DNA of 42,196 nucleotides from Rhodospirillaceae bacterium (GCA_002708305.1 PANE01000029.1:48307-90502), one strand, 5' to 3'; positions 1-8,784 are shown, counted from the first letter of the stretch. Translations and numbers: made by a program. Notes: generated by a model not told the origin, from the letters alone.

Positions 1-59
1 TAATCTTATCAGTTTTTGTTTCAACCATATCCACAAGAAAGTTTTCAATAGGTTTATTA

Positions 60-1022
60 ATGTCACAACAATTAGAGCTCGACCCTAATCAGTATTTAAA
101 ATTTAAAGACCAGTTTAAAACGGCTACTGGAGAAGCCCGCGCTAAAGTGAGTTTTAGAAACTTTGATACTCTTTGGTTCAATACGGGAACATTGTGTAAT
201 TTATCATGCAAAAATTGTTACATAGAATCCACTCCGCTGAATGATAACCTCGTCTATATAACAGTCCAAGAAGTGGTGAATTATCTCGATGAATTACGAG
301 ACTTACAAACAGAGGACCCGCAAATAGCATTCACTGGTGGGGAGCCTTTCATGAACCCGGATTTTCTTGAAATTTTAGAGGAATGCTTGTCGCGTCATCT
401 CCGTGTATTAGTTTTAACTAACGCAATGAAGCCTATGCAACATAAAAAATTGGATCTTTTAAGACTTAAGGATCGCCATTCAGATGAGGAGCTAGTGCTT
501 AGAGTTTCTATAGACCATTATGAACCTACTATTCACGAATCAGAGAGGGGCGCAAACTCTTGGTCTCCAATGATCGATGGTATTAATTGGCTGCGCGATA
601 ATAATTTTATGATAAAAGTTGCTGGACGAAGATTAGTTCATGAAAGTCTTGAGGAATCCAAAATTGGTTATGGCCGTTTGTTTAATAATCTTGGCTTGAT
701 ACTAGATCCGAATGATGCAGATGATTTGGTGATTTTTCCTGAAATGAATTTACTATTAGATGTTCCCGAAATAACCGAACAATGTTGGGATATCCTTTCT
801 GTATCACCCAACTCGCAAATGTGTGCAAATTCACGCATGATTGTTAAGCGGAAGGGTGCACCTAATCCAACAGTAGTGTCTTGTACCTTGCTGCCTTATG
901 ACTCAAAATTTGAATTGGGTGCGTCATTGAGGGGATCTTTGGGAGAAACTTACCTTAACCATCCACATTGTGCCCAATTCTGCGTTCTTGGGGGTGCATC
1001 TTGCAGTAATGGTAGCAAATAA
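60..1022 (+). CDS. Radical SAM protein with extra C-terminal cysteines
   Basis: The protein has 320 residues. It carries the radical SAM motif CxxxCxxC (C46, C50, C53), which should bind a [4Fe-4S] cluster that cleaves S-adenosylmethionine, and a GGEP motif near 93-96 that contacts SAM. Five further cysteines cluster in the C-terminal part (C255, C275, C304, C308, C315), which looks like a SPASM/Twitch-type auxiliary cluster region. Enzymes of that group often modify peptides or small cofactors. I see no adjacent small peptide gene and no partner gene, so the substrate is unknown. The ATG at 60 follows a weak AGG. The next gene is convergent and ends 15 bases away, so this gene is probably transcribed alone or with genes left of the window. 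The family call is firm; the reaction is not known. Confidence 0.88.
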   Translation: MSQQLELDPNQYLKFKDQFKTATGEARAKVSFRNFDTLWFNTGTLCNLSCKNCYIESTPLNDNLVYITVQEVVNYLDELRDLQTEDPQIAFTGGEPFMNPDFLEILEECLSRHLRVLVLTNAMKPMQHKKLDLLRLKDRHSDEELVLRVSIDHYEPTIHESERGANSWSPMIDGINWLRDNNFMIKVAGRRLVHESLEESKIGYGRLFNNLGLILDPNDADDLVIFPEMNLLLDVPEITEQCWDILSVSPNSQMCANSRMIVKRKGAPNPTVVSCTLLPYDSKFELGASLRGSLGETYLNHPHCAQFCVLGGASCSNGSK

Positions 1023-1036
1023 TAGCAGTCGCAATT

Positions 1037-1879
1037 TCACTTGATCTTGTTCGAAGGACGTGGATCTGGCCAAATCATGTCTCCATGTCTTATAGGCAAC
1101 GACCAGTGATGGCTTTCTGTTCCATTTATGGTCAGATGGATTTGCTTATCTATAGTAATTTTAGTCCAGGCACCGCAGGGCTCCCCATTTGAAAAAAAAC
1201 TTTCAATTATTGATGGGAGTGTAATGTGGTGAACACCGTGAAGTGTAGCGAGCCGAGGCCAATGTACATGCCCTCCGATTGTCATTTTGACGTTTGGATC
1301 TTTTTCAATTATTTTTAAGACGTTTTGAGCATAAGGAAGTGATGCTGCCCAAGGATTATTTCCAAACCAGAAATTTCCGCTTAAATCTCCCACGAATTGT
1401 GGCACGTGGCAGAATATTATTGTGGGCTTATCATTCTCTCTTAAATTTTTTTGTAACCACTTCAAAGAGGCTTGGTCGTCAACAAAACCTGATGATGGTG
1501 AATATTTTGCGTTAGGGCACCAAAAAACTAAGTGCCATCCATTTAGATCTGAGGAACGGCTTTGTAGAACTGATTCCAGAAGGTTCTCATTCTCTTCGAT
1601 CGAGAGAAAGTGAATATCGTGGTTTCCAATTAAATGCTCCCGTTGGCACTGAAGCATTTTGAATTGTTCCGCAACAGCTCTCAGCAGCTTCAAGTCTGTT
1701 AGATGATCAATGTCATTTATTCTGTCTCCTAAGTCGATCACTAGATCTGGTTTGTAGTTATTTGCAGATGTTATAAAATTATCTAAAAGAAGTTGTGCCT
1801 GATCACTTCGCTTAGTTCCAAAAGGAGCGCCGTGATGAATATCTGTCACTAAAAACAGTTCTAGTATTTCTTTTGACAT
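1037..1879 (-). CDS. Calcineurin-like metallophosphoesterase
   Basis: This 280-residue protein shows the ordered metal-binding blocks of the calcineurin-like superfamily: DIHH near residue 13, GDR at 51-53, GNHD at 85-88, a CHVP block near 157 and GGHVHW near 200. These residues normally hold a dinuclear metal centre that hydrolyses phosphomono- or phosphodiesters. The layout resembles the CpdA/Icc and purple-acid-phosphatase-like soluble enzymes. No signal peptide is visible, so a cytoplasmic location is likely. The ATG at 1879 follows AAGGTG at good spacing. It converges with the radical SAM gene and lies just downstream of folB on the same strand, separated by 61 bases. The substrate cannot be read from sequence. 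Confidence 0.85.
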   Translation of the reverse strand: MSKEILELFLVTDIHHGAPFGTKRSDQAQLLLDNFITSANNYKPDLVIDLGDRINDIDHLTDLKLLRAVAEQFKMLQCQREHLIGNHDIHFLSIEENENLLESVLQSRSSDLNGWHLVFWCPNAKYSPSSGFVDDQASLKWLQKNLRENDKPTIIFCHVPQFVGDLSGNFWFGNNPWAASLPYAQNVLKIIEKDPNVKMTIGGHVHWPRLATLHGVHHITLPSIIESFFSNGEPCGAWTKITIDKQIHLTINGTESHHWSLPIRHGDMIWPDPRPSNKIK

Positions 1880-1940
1880 TCGACAGCACCTTATTGACTA
1901 TACAATAATGATTTACACTCAACCATAACTTACGGTGAAA

Positions 1941-2303
1941 TCAAGCGTTATATTCCATTTCAACACCGACCCCCTTACAATCAGGGTAGACATCTGGTTT
2001 TTTTGTTCGAACTATAACTTTCTTAACACCAGGTTGGTTTTTTATTATATCTAATATCGATCGACACAGGGTCTCTTGAAGATTGAATCTTCGTGCGGTA
2101 GTTAATTTTGAAATTTCTATCCTCAAAAAGTCATAATCGAGAACGTTGCTAATAGCGTCATCGTTCCCAATATTTTCTTCTAAAATTACTACTTCGATAT
2201 TAATAAGTATACGTTGAGGGCCTTTTTTTTCGAAGTCGTGAATGCCAATATTAACATTAACCTCGTAGTCCTCCAGGAAAAGCTTGGTATTTATCCGCCC
2301 CAT
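1941..2303 (-). CDS. folB: Dihydroneopterin aldolase
   Basis: This enzyme converts 7,8-dihydroneopterin to 6-hydroxymethyl-7,8-dihydropterin and glycolaldehyde in folate synthesis. The 120-residue product has the family blocks: the N-terminal GIHDFEKKGPQ segment with the conserved Glu, a central VLDYDFL block, NLQETL and the lysine-containing VRTKKPDV segment near the C terminus. An upstream in-frame ATG at 2351 would overlap the neighbouring SDR gene. I prefer the ATG at 2303 because AAAGG sits at normal spacing before it and the protein then starts like its relatives. It lies 25 bases downstream of the pteridine-reductase-like gene, so the two are probably cotranscribed and both handle pterins. 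Confidence 0.88.
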   Translation of the reverse strand: MGRINTKLFLEDYEVNVNIGIHDFEKKGPQRILINIEVVILEENIGNDDAISNVLDYDFLRIEISKLTTARRFNLQETLCRSILDIIKNQPGVKKVIVRTKKPDVYPDCKGVGVEMEYNA

Positions 2304-2328
2304 TTGTCCACTGCCTTTTCTTTGTGTG

Positions 2329-3093
2329 CTAATTGATGAAAGCAACATCACGTTCTAACTTTTGGAGATGTTGGCCGCCATCTATAGTAATTATATGTCC
2401 ATTGATCGCGTCACTTTCAAGAATAAACAAAATAGCCCGTATGATATCGCTAACTGTTGAAACTTGTCCAATAGGGCTCATTTCCTGGCCCTTTTTGAAA
2501 TTTTCTTCCCCCTGATTACCGCTCTCTAGTGTGATGCCTGGAGCAATACCATTTACCCTTACTTTTGGAGCCAACGCCATTGCAAGCGCCGATGTAGCGC
2601 CTTGTAGTGCTATTTTACTTATTGTATACGATAAATAATCAGGATTTATGGCATGTATTTTATTGTCTAAAATATTAATGATGCACCCTTCTCGATCATT
2701 GCTTAATGAACAAGAAAAAACTTTGCTTAAAAGGATTGGGCTTCTCACGTTGATTGAAAAGTGTTCATCCAAGCTTTCCTCGGTGACAGTTTTGATCGAG
2801 TCATACTCAAATAATGAGGCATTATTGACCATAGCGACTAGAGGCACGGGGCCTTGCACTGCTTGTTTTATTACTTTCTCTGCTGCCCCAACAAGAGACA
2901 AATCCTCAACGATAACCATTCCATCACCATAGTTTTTACGAATATCATTAAGCACCAATGCAGCTTCATCGGATGATTTGTGGCAGTGAATATAAACAAA
3001 CCACCCATCTGCCGCGAGAGCCTTGGCAATAGCTGCTCCTATCCGGCGTCCTCCACCTGTAATTAGTATCCCTAGCTTATCTTGTTTTGTCAT
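2329..3093 (-). CDS. folM: SDR pteridine reductase (FolM/PTR1-like)
   Basis: This is a short-chain dehydrogenase of about 254 residues. The N-terminal cofactor loop reads TGGGRRIG (12-19), the RR form typical of pteridine reductases that use NADPH. The catalytic set is D143, Y156 and K160. In most SDRs the residue 13 before the Tyr is Ser, but in PTR1 and FolM-type enzymes it is Asp, so this is strong subfamily evidence. PTR1/FolM reduce dihydropterins such as dihydrobiopterin or dihydromonapterin and have weak dihydrofolate reductase activity. The neighbour folB supports a pterin role. An ATG at 3108 is also in frame, but the ATG at 3093 has a GGGGG sequence upstream at suitable spacing. Confidence 0.82.
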   Translation of the reverse strand: MTKQDKLGILITGGGRRIGAAIAKALAADGWFVYIHCHKSSDEAALVLNDIRKNYGDGMVIVEDLSLVGAAEKVIKQAVQGPVPLVAMVNNASLFEYDSIKTVTEESLDEHFSINVRSPILLSKVFSCSLSNDREGCIINILDNKIHAINPDYLSYTISKIALQGATSALAMALAPKVRVNGIAPGITLESGNQGEENFKKGQEMSPIGQVSTVSDIIRAILFILESDAINGHIITIDGGQHLQKLERDVAFIN

Positions 3094-3108
3094 CCAAAAC
3101 GCCCCCAT

Positions 3109-3643
3109 CAGTATACGTTTTATCTAATATTCAGCAAATTTCTCTTAAGATCAAAGGAAGATTATTAACCGTCGCATTCGTATGTAAAGTTTCTATTTGG
3201 AGTGGGGTATGTTAGATAAACTCTTACACTGAAATAGTTGTTGTTACGCTAATGATATTTAATTTTTATAAGAAGCAACTTAGATGCCAGAATATCCTGA
3301 CCTTTTGGGATTTATCATGGAGAAATTGTTCAAACTATGCACAGAAATGCAAACTTTAAAGTTAAATCTACTAACATCCTTCAGTAGAAGTTTGGAAAAA
3401 ATTAATAAAATATAAGTAACCTTAAATACAATTAAAACAATAGGTTAAAATGTTTGCCTATATTTTGAGCATTTAGTAAATAGTTTAGGAACTCTGCCAC
3501 TATAACGCGCCTTGGTGACTGTTACACACAACTTTGTCCACAGGGTCAGTGGATTACTGCTAATGTTCGTTAAATTTAACTAATTGACGTGGGCGGAACA
3601 CTATACAAATGTTAGGTTATCGAGGGTGATAAAATGATCTTTA
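3109..3643. other. AT-rich intergenic region between divergent folM and uvrC
   Basis: About 535 bases lie between the divergently read folM-like gene and uvrC, and no credible protein or RNA gene is visible in them. The stretch must hold the promoters for both directions, but I could not find a convincing -35/-10 pair for uvrC. TTGACG at about 3582 is followed by TATACA only 12 bases later, which is too short. One DnaA-box-like nonamer (one mismatch to TTATCCACA) lies at 3534-3542. A single box does not make an origin. Confidence 0.5.
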
Positions 3644-5599
3644 ATGGTAAAAAAAGTGTCCAGTTCAGATAATTCACAAATAAGAAATATTGATAGAGGG
3701 ATAGGGGTTATTCGTTCTCAGATGAAGAGCCTTTCGTCGAAACCAGGCGTTTATCGCATGATGGCGTCAGATGGGGTTGTTCTTTACGTTGGAAAAGCGA
3801 ATAACTTGAAAAAACGTGTTATTAGCTACACTACCCCTACTAAAATATCACATAGAATAACACGCATGGTGAGCGAGACACATTCTATGGAAATAGTCAC
3901 CACACATACTGAAGTGGAAGCATTACTTCTTGAAAGTAATTTGATTAAACGCTTAAAGCCAAAATATAACGTCTTATTAAGGGATGATAAATCTTTTCCC
4001 CACATTTTCATTTCTGATGATGAAAAGTGGCCACTGTTAAATAAACACAGAGGAGCACAGTCAAGGGGCGGTAATTATTTTGGTCCTTTTGCATCTGCTG
4101 GAGCTGTTAATAGGTCTATCACCGCTCTTCAGCGTGCTTTTTTAATCCGTAATTGTTCGGATAATATTTTTAGGAATAGAAAGCGACCATGCCTGCAGTA
4201 TCAGATTAAAAGATGTGCTGCTCCGTGTGTGAATTTTATTTCTGAGTTTGAATATGGCGAACTTGTTAATCAAGCAAAAGACTTTTTGTCTGGAAATAGT
4301 ATTTTAGTTCAAAAGACCCTGGCGGAGCGGATGCAAACTGCTAGCGATGCGTTAGAGTTTGAAACAGCGGCTATTTATCGCAACCGCATTCACGCTCTTA
4401 GCCAAATTCAATCCCATCAGGATATAAATATTCAAGGTATAGTAGATGCAGATATATTTGCCCTCTATTTAGAAAAAGGTGTTAGTTGTATCCAAGTTTT
4501 TTTTTACAGAAGCGGTAGTAATTATGGTAATCGAGCCTATTTTCCGGCCCACGATAAATTACATCAGCCGGAAGAAATTTTATCTGCTTTTCTTGGTCAA
4601 TTTTATGACAATAAAATTCCTCCAAAAGAGATACTCTTAAGTCATCACTTAAATGAAGAGCCTTTATTATCTGAGGCCTTATCAATCAGAGCAAAACACA
4701 AAGTTAACATCATAAAACCTTCGAGGGGCTCAAAGAAAAAGTTAATTAATCACGCTCTTACCAACGCCCGAGAGGCCTTGGCCAGGAAACAAGCAGAGAC
4801 GTCTACTAATGAAAAAATGTTGTATGCCGTTGCTGAGCTTTTCGGATTAGACGGAGTTCTTGAGAGGGTGGAGGTTTATGACAATAGTCATATCCAAGGG
4901 ACACATTCAGTTGGTGCGATGATAGTTGCTGGTAAGGACGGATTTTTAAAAAATTCGTACCGGAAATTTAATATTAAGAATATTCGTTCTAGGGCGTCTG
5001 ACATCAATATTCTCAGCGAGAAATCTTTGTTGTTGGCGAGTGAAACTACTATGATTAGTCCTGGCGATGATTATGCAATGATGCGCCAAGTCTTGCAGCG
5101 GCGTTTTTCAGGGTCATTAATTCAAGAGACTGCCTCTAAGACAATGATTTTACCTGACTTAGTTATTGTTGATGGTGGACCAGGCCAACTTTCCAGTGCA
5201 TTGGAGATACTAAAGAGTACGGGATTAGATAATGTTCCAGTCGTTGCTATTTCAAAAGGGCCTGATCGAAATGCTGGTCGAGAACGATTTCACCAGCAAG
5301 GAAAAGCACCGTTATTCCTTAAAGAGAACGATCCTGTTTTGTATTATTTACAACGATTGCGAGATGAAGCTCATCGCTTTGCTATTGAAACTCATAGAGT
5401 ACGCCGCTCAAAAACTATTTTGCGTTCGCAATTAGATGATATCCCCTCTGTCGGCGCGCAACGAAAACGATTATTGCTACACCATTTCGGTTCAACGAAA
5501 GCTGTGTCCCGAGCGGGGTTGAGGGACCTAGAGCTTATTGAAGGTATTAGTAAAAGCCTTGCTAAGCAAATTTATGATTATTTTCACGAAGACAATTAA
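3644..5599 (+). CDS. uvrC: UvrABC system endonuclease subunit UvrC
   Basis: UvrC makes the two incisions around bulky DNA lesions in nucleotide excision repair. The 651-residue protein has all expected parts in order: a GIY-YIG nuclease domain (about 33-110, with PGVYRMM and LYVGKA), a UVR domain that binds UvrB (about 215-250), the RNase H-like 5'-incision nuclease with VEVYDNSHIQG near 410 and VDGGPGQL near 500, and a C-terminal helix-hairpin-helix pair (about 595-645). The length is normal. The chosen ATG at 3644 has no good ribosome site. A GAGGGTG sits properly before an out-of-frame ATG at 3634, and an in-frame ATG at 3722 is another option. The pgsA gene follows, as in many alphaproteobacteria. 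Confidence 0.96.
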   Translation: MVKKVSSSDNSQIRNIDRGIGVIRSQMKSLSSKPGVYRMMASDGVVLYVGKANNLKKRVISYTTPTKISHRITRMVSETHSMEIVTTHTEVEALLLESNLIKRLKPKYNVLLRDDKSFPHIFISDDEKWPLLNKHRGAQSRGGNYFGPFASAGAVNRSITALQRAFLIRNCSDNIFRNRKRPCLQYQIKRCAAPCVNFISEFEYGELVNQAKDFLSGNSILVQKTLAERMQTASDALEFETAAIYRNRIHALSQIQSHQDINIQGIVDADIFALYLEKGVSCIQVFFYRSGSNYGNRAYFPAHDKLHQPEEILSAFLGQFYDNKIPPKEILLSHHLNEEPLLSEALSIRAKHKVNIIKPSRGSKKKLINHALTNAREALARKQAETSTNEKMLYAVAELFGLDGVLERVEVYDNSHIQGTHSVGAMIVAGKDGFLKNSYRKFNIKNIRSRASDINILSEKSLLLASETTMISPGDDYAMMRQVLQRRFSGSLIQETASKTMILPDLVIVDGGPGQLSSALEILKSTGLDNVPVVAISKGPDRNAGRERFHQQGKAPLFLKENDPVLYYLQRLRDEAHRFAIETHRVRRSKTILRSQLDDIPSVGAQRKRLLLHHFGSTKAVSRAGLRDLELIEGISKSLAKQIYDYFHEDN

Positions 5600-5676
5600 A
5601 TATATTGGTTGTGAAATAACCAAGGTCGTAATAGTTATTTCTATAAACCATGCTTTTACGGCCAGGGGTGGTACAA

Positions 5677-6252
5677 ATGAAAAGTTTGCCAAATATTTTG
5701 ACAATGTCAAGAATAGCTGTGATCCCAGTTTTGGTAGTACTTATCTGGATTGGAACAGATAAACTAAGATGGTTCGCCCTCGGTGTTTATACTTTTGCGT
5801 GTATTACAGATTATTTTGATGGTTACCTAGCAAGGTCACTAAACCATCATTCCGCAATGGGGCGTCTATTTGACCCTATTGCGGATAAATTACTAGTAGG
5901 CGCCTGCCTTCTGGTACTTTGCTCGTTCGATTACATAATTGGGCTGAGCGTATTACCCGCTTTAATTATACTGTTACGAGAGATCTTAGTTTCAGGACTT
6001 CGTGAATACTTGGCCGAGATAAGAGTAGGCCTCCCTGTTAGCCGTTTGGCGAAATGGAAGACTGGGCTGCAGATGTTTTCTTTAGGATTTCTGATAGTTG
6101 GCAATGCTGCTCCTCCTGAAATACCTTCGGTGGTAATAGGAGAGGTTTGTCTTTGGTTAGCAGCATTACTAACTCTATGGACAGGGTATGATTATTTGAG
6201 ATCCGGCTTATTGCATGCTAGTGCTAACGACCTGGATGGGGCCAACGATTAG
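5677..6252 (+). CDS. pgsA: CDP-diacylglycerol-glycerol-3-phosphate 3-phosphatidyltransferase
   Basis: PgsA makes phosphatidylglycerol phosphate, the committed step to phosphatidylglycerol and cardiolipin, in the inner membrane. The 191-residue product has the complete CDP-alcohol phosphatidyltransferase signature: D45, D48-G49, A52-R53, G62, D66 and D70 at the standard spacing. Several hydrophobic segments follow, consistent with a polytopic membrane enzyme of normal length. An in-frame ATG at 5650 exists, but the ATG at 5677 is preceded by GGGGTGG at suitable spacing, and the product then begins like other family members. It lies 77 bases after uvrC and just before mobB. Confidence 0.93.
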   Translation: MKSLPNILTMSRIAVIPVLVVLIWIGTDKLRWFALGVYTFACITDYFDGYLARSLNHHSAMGRLFDPIADKLLVGACLLVLCSFDYIIGLSVLPALIILLREILVSGLREYLAEIRVGLPVSRLAKWKTGLQMFSLGFLIVGNAAPPEIPSVVIGEVCLWLAALLTLWTGYDYLRSGLLHASANDLDGAND

Positions 6253-6292
6253 GAAGGGGATAAAGGTCCCCGAAAATATATGGATTTTTTGT

Positions 6293-6790
6293 ATGGAAGT
6301 TTTTGGTTTAGCTGGATGGAGTGGCAGCGGTAAAACAACTTTGGTGAAACAGTTAATCCCGCTTTTGGTCTCTAAGGGTATCTCTGTCTCTACTTTGAAA
6401 CATGCGCATCATTCCTTTGATATTGACAAGCCTGGAAAAGACTCCTTTGAGCACAGATTAGCAGGCGCTAACGAGGTATTAATATCATCCGCAAAACGGT
6501 GGGCGATAATACATGAGAACAGGGAGCTCGGGGAAGCTAATCTAAAGAGTCTTTTAGCTAAATTTTCGTCAGTAGATTTAGTGTTAGTGGAAGGATTTAA
6601 AAATGAAAGTCATAAAAAACTGGAAGTTTACAGGGAGAAAAATGGTAAGCCGCTTTTGCAACAGAACGATCCTAATATTTGCGGAATAGCGAGCGATATT
6701 CAACTTAATAATCCTGAGGTTCCAGTATTTGACATAAATGATATCGAATCAATTTCCCATTTTATAATCCGTCAATCTGGATTAATATAA
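6293..6790 (+). CDS. mobB: Molybdopterin-guanine dinucleotide biosynthesis protein B
   Basis: MobB is a GTP-binding helper for MobA in attaching GMP to the molybdenum cofactor. The 165-residue product begins with a P-loop, GWSGSGKTT at residues 8-16, followed by the MobB-type segments LKHAHHSFDIDKPGKDS and LVLVEGFKNESHKKLEVYR. The open frame reaches back to 6215, overlapping the pgsA end. The ATG at 6293 is preferred because the P-loop protein then starts where relatives start. A GGA lies about ten bases upstream, so the ribosome site is only moderate. The gene sits 40 bases after pgsA and 21 before moeA, so it belongs to the molybdenum-cofactor run. Confidence 0.9.
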   Translation: MEVFGLAGWSGSGKTTLVKQLIPLLVSKGISVSTLKHAHHSFDIDKPGKDSFEHRLAGANEVLISSAKRWAIIHENRELGEANLKSLLAKFSSVDLVLVEGFKNESHKKLEVYREKNGKPLLQQNDPNICGIASDIQLNNPEVPVFDINDIESISHFIIRQSGLI

Positions 6791-6811
6791 ATCTAATGAT
6801 AAGATAACAAT

Positions 6812-8083
6812 ATGGCTCAACTTACCGACGACTGTTTTGCATTTGGTGGAAATTTAACCAAGGTTGATGAGGCTCTGTCGCAACTACAAAGCATTCTGAC
6901 ACCTATTGTAAATTCGGAAAAGGTATCCTTAGAACGAGCTCTAAATAGAATTTTGGCAGAAAATGTCGTGGCGTCAAAAAATGTACCTGCTGATAACAAC
7001 TCGGCAGTTGATGGGTTTTCGATCTATTTTGATGACGTTGAACTTGGAACTGAAACTAGATTGCCAGTTTCCGGACGGGCAATAGCAGGCATACCCTTAG
7101 ATCGCCCCCAGAATAGAGGCGAGGCAATTCAAATCTTAACTGGTGCAGTAATGCCAAATGGTCCAGATAATATGAGACCCGACACAGTTGTCATGAAAGA
7201 AGATTGTGCGATCGATAATGGAATTGTGTCTTTTCCTGCTGGTATTTTGCGCGGTTCGAATTGTCGTTTAATGGGAGAAGATGTAAAATTAGGCCAACCA
7301 ATTCTGAAAGAAGGTTGTTGGTTACGACCACAAGAGATTGGGTTGGCCGCGTCAATTGGTCGCAGTCAACTGTTGGTAATGCGTCAATTGAAGGTGGCTA
7401 TCTTTTCGACAGGAAACGAAGTCCTAGAACCCGGTAGCCAATTGTTTCCAGGAGCGATATATGACTCAAATCGTTTTACGCTGATGCATCAGCTAAAAAG
7501 TGCAGGTTGTCGTGTGAAGGATCTTGGTATTCTGTTGGATGATCCAAATATACTTAGCAATGCTCTATCTTCGGCAGCTGATGATTATGACTTAATTATA
7601 ACTTCGGGTGGGGTTTCTACAGGTGACGAAGACCATGTTCGTAAAGTTGTCGAGAAAGAGGGATCGCTTTATTTTTGGAGGTTAGCAATAAAACCGGGTC
7701 GCCCAGTAGCATTAGGCCAGTTAAAAGATACACCCTTTATTGGGCTTCCAGGGAACCCAGTGGCTGCTATGATTACGTTCATGCAAATTGCCCGACCAAT
7801 CATTCTTAAACTTGCAGGAGCTAATGATCCTGTTCGTAAATCATTTTTGGTGCAATCAGGGTTTGATTATAAGAAAAAGCTAGATCGAAGGGAGTATGTC
7901 CGTGTTCAGATAAAAACAGATGAGTCTGGTAAATTAGTAGCCGAAAAATATGAAAGAGATGGGGCAGGGATCCTGTCGTCCATGGTTTTTGCGGACGGTT
8001 TGGTGGAACTTTCTGAAGACATTTTATGTATTGAAAAGGGGGATATTGTTAATTATCTCCCATTTAGCGAGCTAGGCCTATGA
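6812..8083 (+). CDS. moeA: Molybdopterin molybdotransferase
   Basis: MoeA inserts molybdate into adenylylated molybdopterin, completing the basic molybdenum cofactor. The 423-residue length matches the family. Visible blocks include NNSAVDGF near 65, FSTGNEV near 197, the TSGGVSTGDEDHV active-site segment near 265, KPGRPVALG near 294 and GLPGNPVAA near 311. The ATG at 6812 has only a weak ribosome site. Its end overlaps moaD by four bases (ATGA), which points to translational coupling. Molybdoenzymes that would need this cofactor are not present in the window. Confidence 0.95.
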   Translation: MAQLTDDCFAFGGNLTKVDEALSQLQSILTPIVNSEKVSLERALNRILAENVVASKNVPADNNSAVDGFSIYFDDVELGTETRLPVSGRAIAGIPLDRPQNRGEAIQILTGAVMPNGPDNMRPDTVVMKEDCAIDNGIVSFPAGILRGSNCRLMGEDVKLGQPILKEGCWLRPQEIGLAASIGRSQLLVMRQLKVAIFSTGNEVLEPGSQLFPGAIYDSNRFTLMHQLKSAGCRVKDLGILLDDPNILSNALSSAADDYDLIITSGGVSTGDEDHVRKVVEKEGSLYFWRLAIKPGRPVALGQLKDTPFIGLPGNPVAAMITFMQIARPIILKLAGANDPVRKSFLVQSGFDYKKKLDRREYVRVQIKTDESGKLVAEKYERDGAGILSSMVFADGLVELSEDILCIEKGDIVNYLPFSELGL

Positions 8084-8331
8084 AACTATTATATTTTGCG
8101 TGGATTCGAGTTAAAATGGGAACTTCGAATGAGAGTGTTGACCCACCCTCAACTGTTGAAAATGTTCAAAACCTCATTGATTGGATAGTGCGACGTAATT
8201 CTGTTTCAAGTGAAACATTTTCTGATCTGACAACTATTAGAGTCGCTGTTAACCAGGAATACGTAGGCCTTGACCATCCCATTAAACCTGGTGATGAAGT
8301 AGCTTTCTTTCCTCCTGTAACGGGTGGATAG
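8080..8331 (+). CDS. moaD: Molybdopterin synthase small subunit
   Basis: MoaD is the ubiquitin-like sulfur carrier of molybdopterin synthase. It becomes a C-terminal thiocarboxylate and donates sulfur to precursor Z. The 83-residue product ends in FFPPVTGG, the diagnostic double-glycine tail at residues 82-83, and starts with the short MKLLYFAWIR strand typical of MoaD. Its ATG overlaps the moeA stop, and moaE begins three bases after its stop, so the three genes should be made together. Length and tail leave little doubt. Confidence 0.94.
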   Translation: MKLLYFAWIRVKMGTSNESVDPPSTVENVQNLIDWIVRRNSVSSETFSDLTTIRVAVNQEYVGLDHPIKPGDEVAFFPPVTGG

Positions 8332-8334
8332 ACA

Positions 8335-8784
8335 ATGATCAGAGTGCAATTAGAAGATTTTGACCTGGGCCTAGAACTCAGTAAACTATCTAATGGAAAT
8401 CATCAGATAGGTGGGATGGTAAGCTTTGTGGGCTTGGTTCGAGATATGGCAGCTGGGGATTCTATTTCTGCTATGACCTTAGAGCACTATCCTGGGATGA
8501 CAGAAAAGCAACTCACAGAAATTGACCAAACGGCCAATGAACGTTGGGAATTGAATGCAAGTCTTATAATACACAGATATGGACGTCTCGAACCAGGAGA
8601 TAATATAGTCCTTGTCGCTTGTGCTTCCCCTCACAGAGAGAGTGCGTTTGATGCGTGCCACTTTCTAATAGATTGGTTAAAAACTAAAGCCCCTTTTTGG
8701 AAGTTAGAGGAGACTAGAGATGGAGGGCATTGGGTTGAAGCACAGACCAAGGACGATGTCGCAATGGCTCGGTGGATGAAGTAA
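8335..8784 (+). CDS. moaE: Molybdopterin synthase large subunit
   Basis: MoaE is the catalytic subunit that uses MoaD thiocarboxylate to convert precursor Z to molybdopterin. The 149-residue protein has the family blocks GGMVSFVGLVRD, LEHYPGMTEKQL, HRYGRLEPGDNIVLV, the SPHRESAF segment and the lysine-rich KTKAPFWKLE segment that carries catalytic lysines. GGTGGA before the ATG can serve as ribosome site and overlaps the end of moaD. It closes the plus-strand run and converges on fmt with only 16 bases between. No clear terminator hairpin is visible there. Confidence 0.95.
   Translation: MIRVQLEDFDLGLELSKLSNGNHQIGGMVSFVGLVRDMAAGDSISAMTLEHYPGMTEKQLTEIDQTANERWELNASLIIHRYGRLEPGDNIVLVACASPHRESAFDACHFLIDWLKTKAPFWKLEETRDGGHWVEAQTKDDVAMARWMK

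Noticed and set aside
1-28. Possible start of a divergent minus-strand gene (ATG complement at 26-28)
   Set aside because: Only nine codons are in the window and the ribosome site is weak, so nothing can be said about a gene.
3534-3542. DnaA-box-like nonamer, considered as part of an origin
   Set aside because: A single imperfect box with no clear cluster or typical origin genes nearby; chance occurrence is likely.
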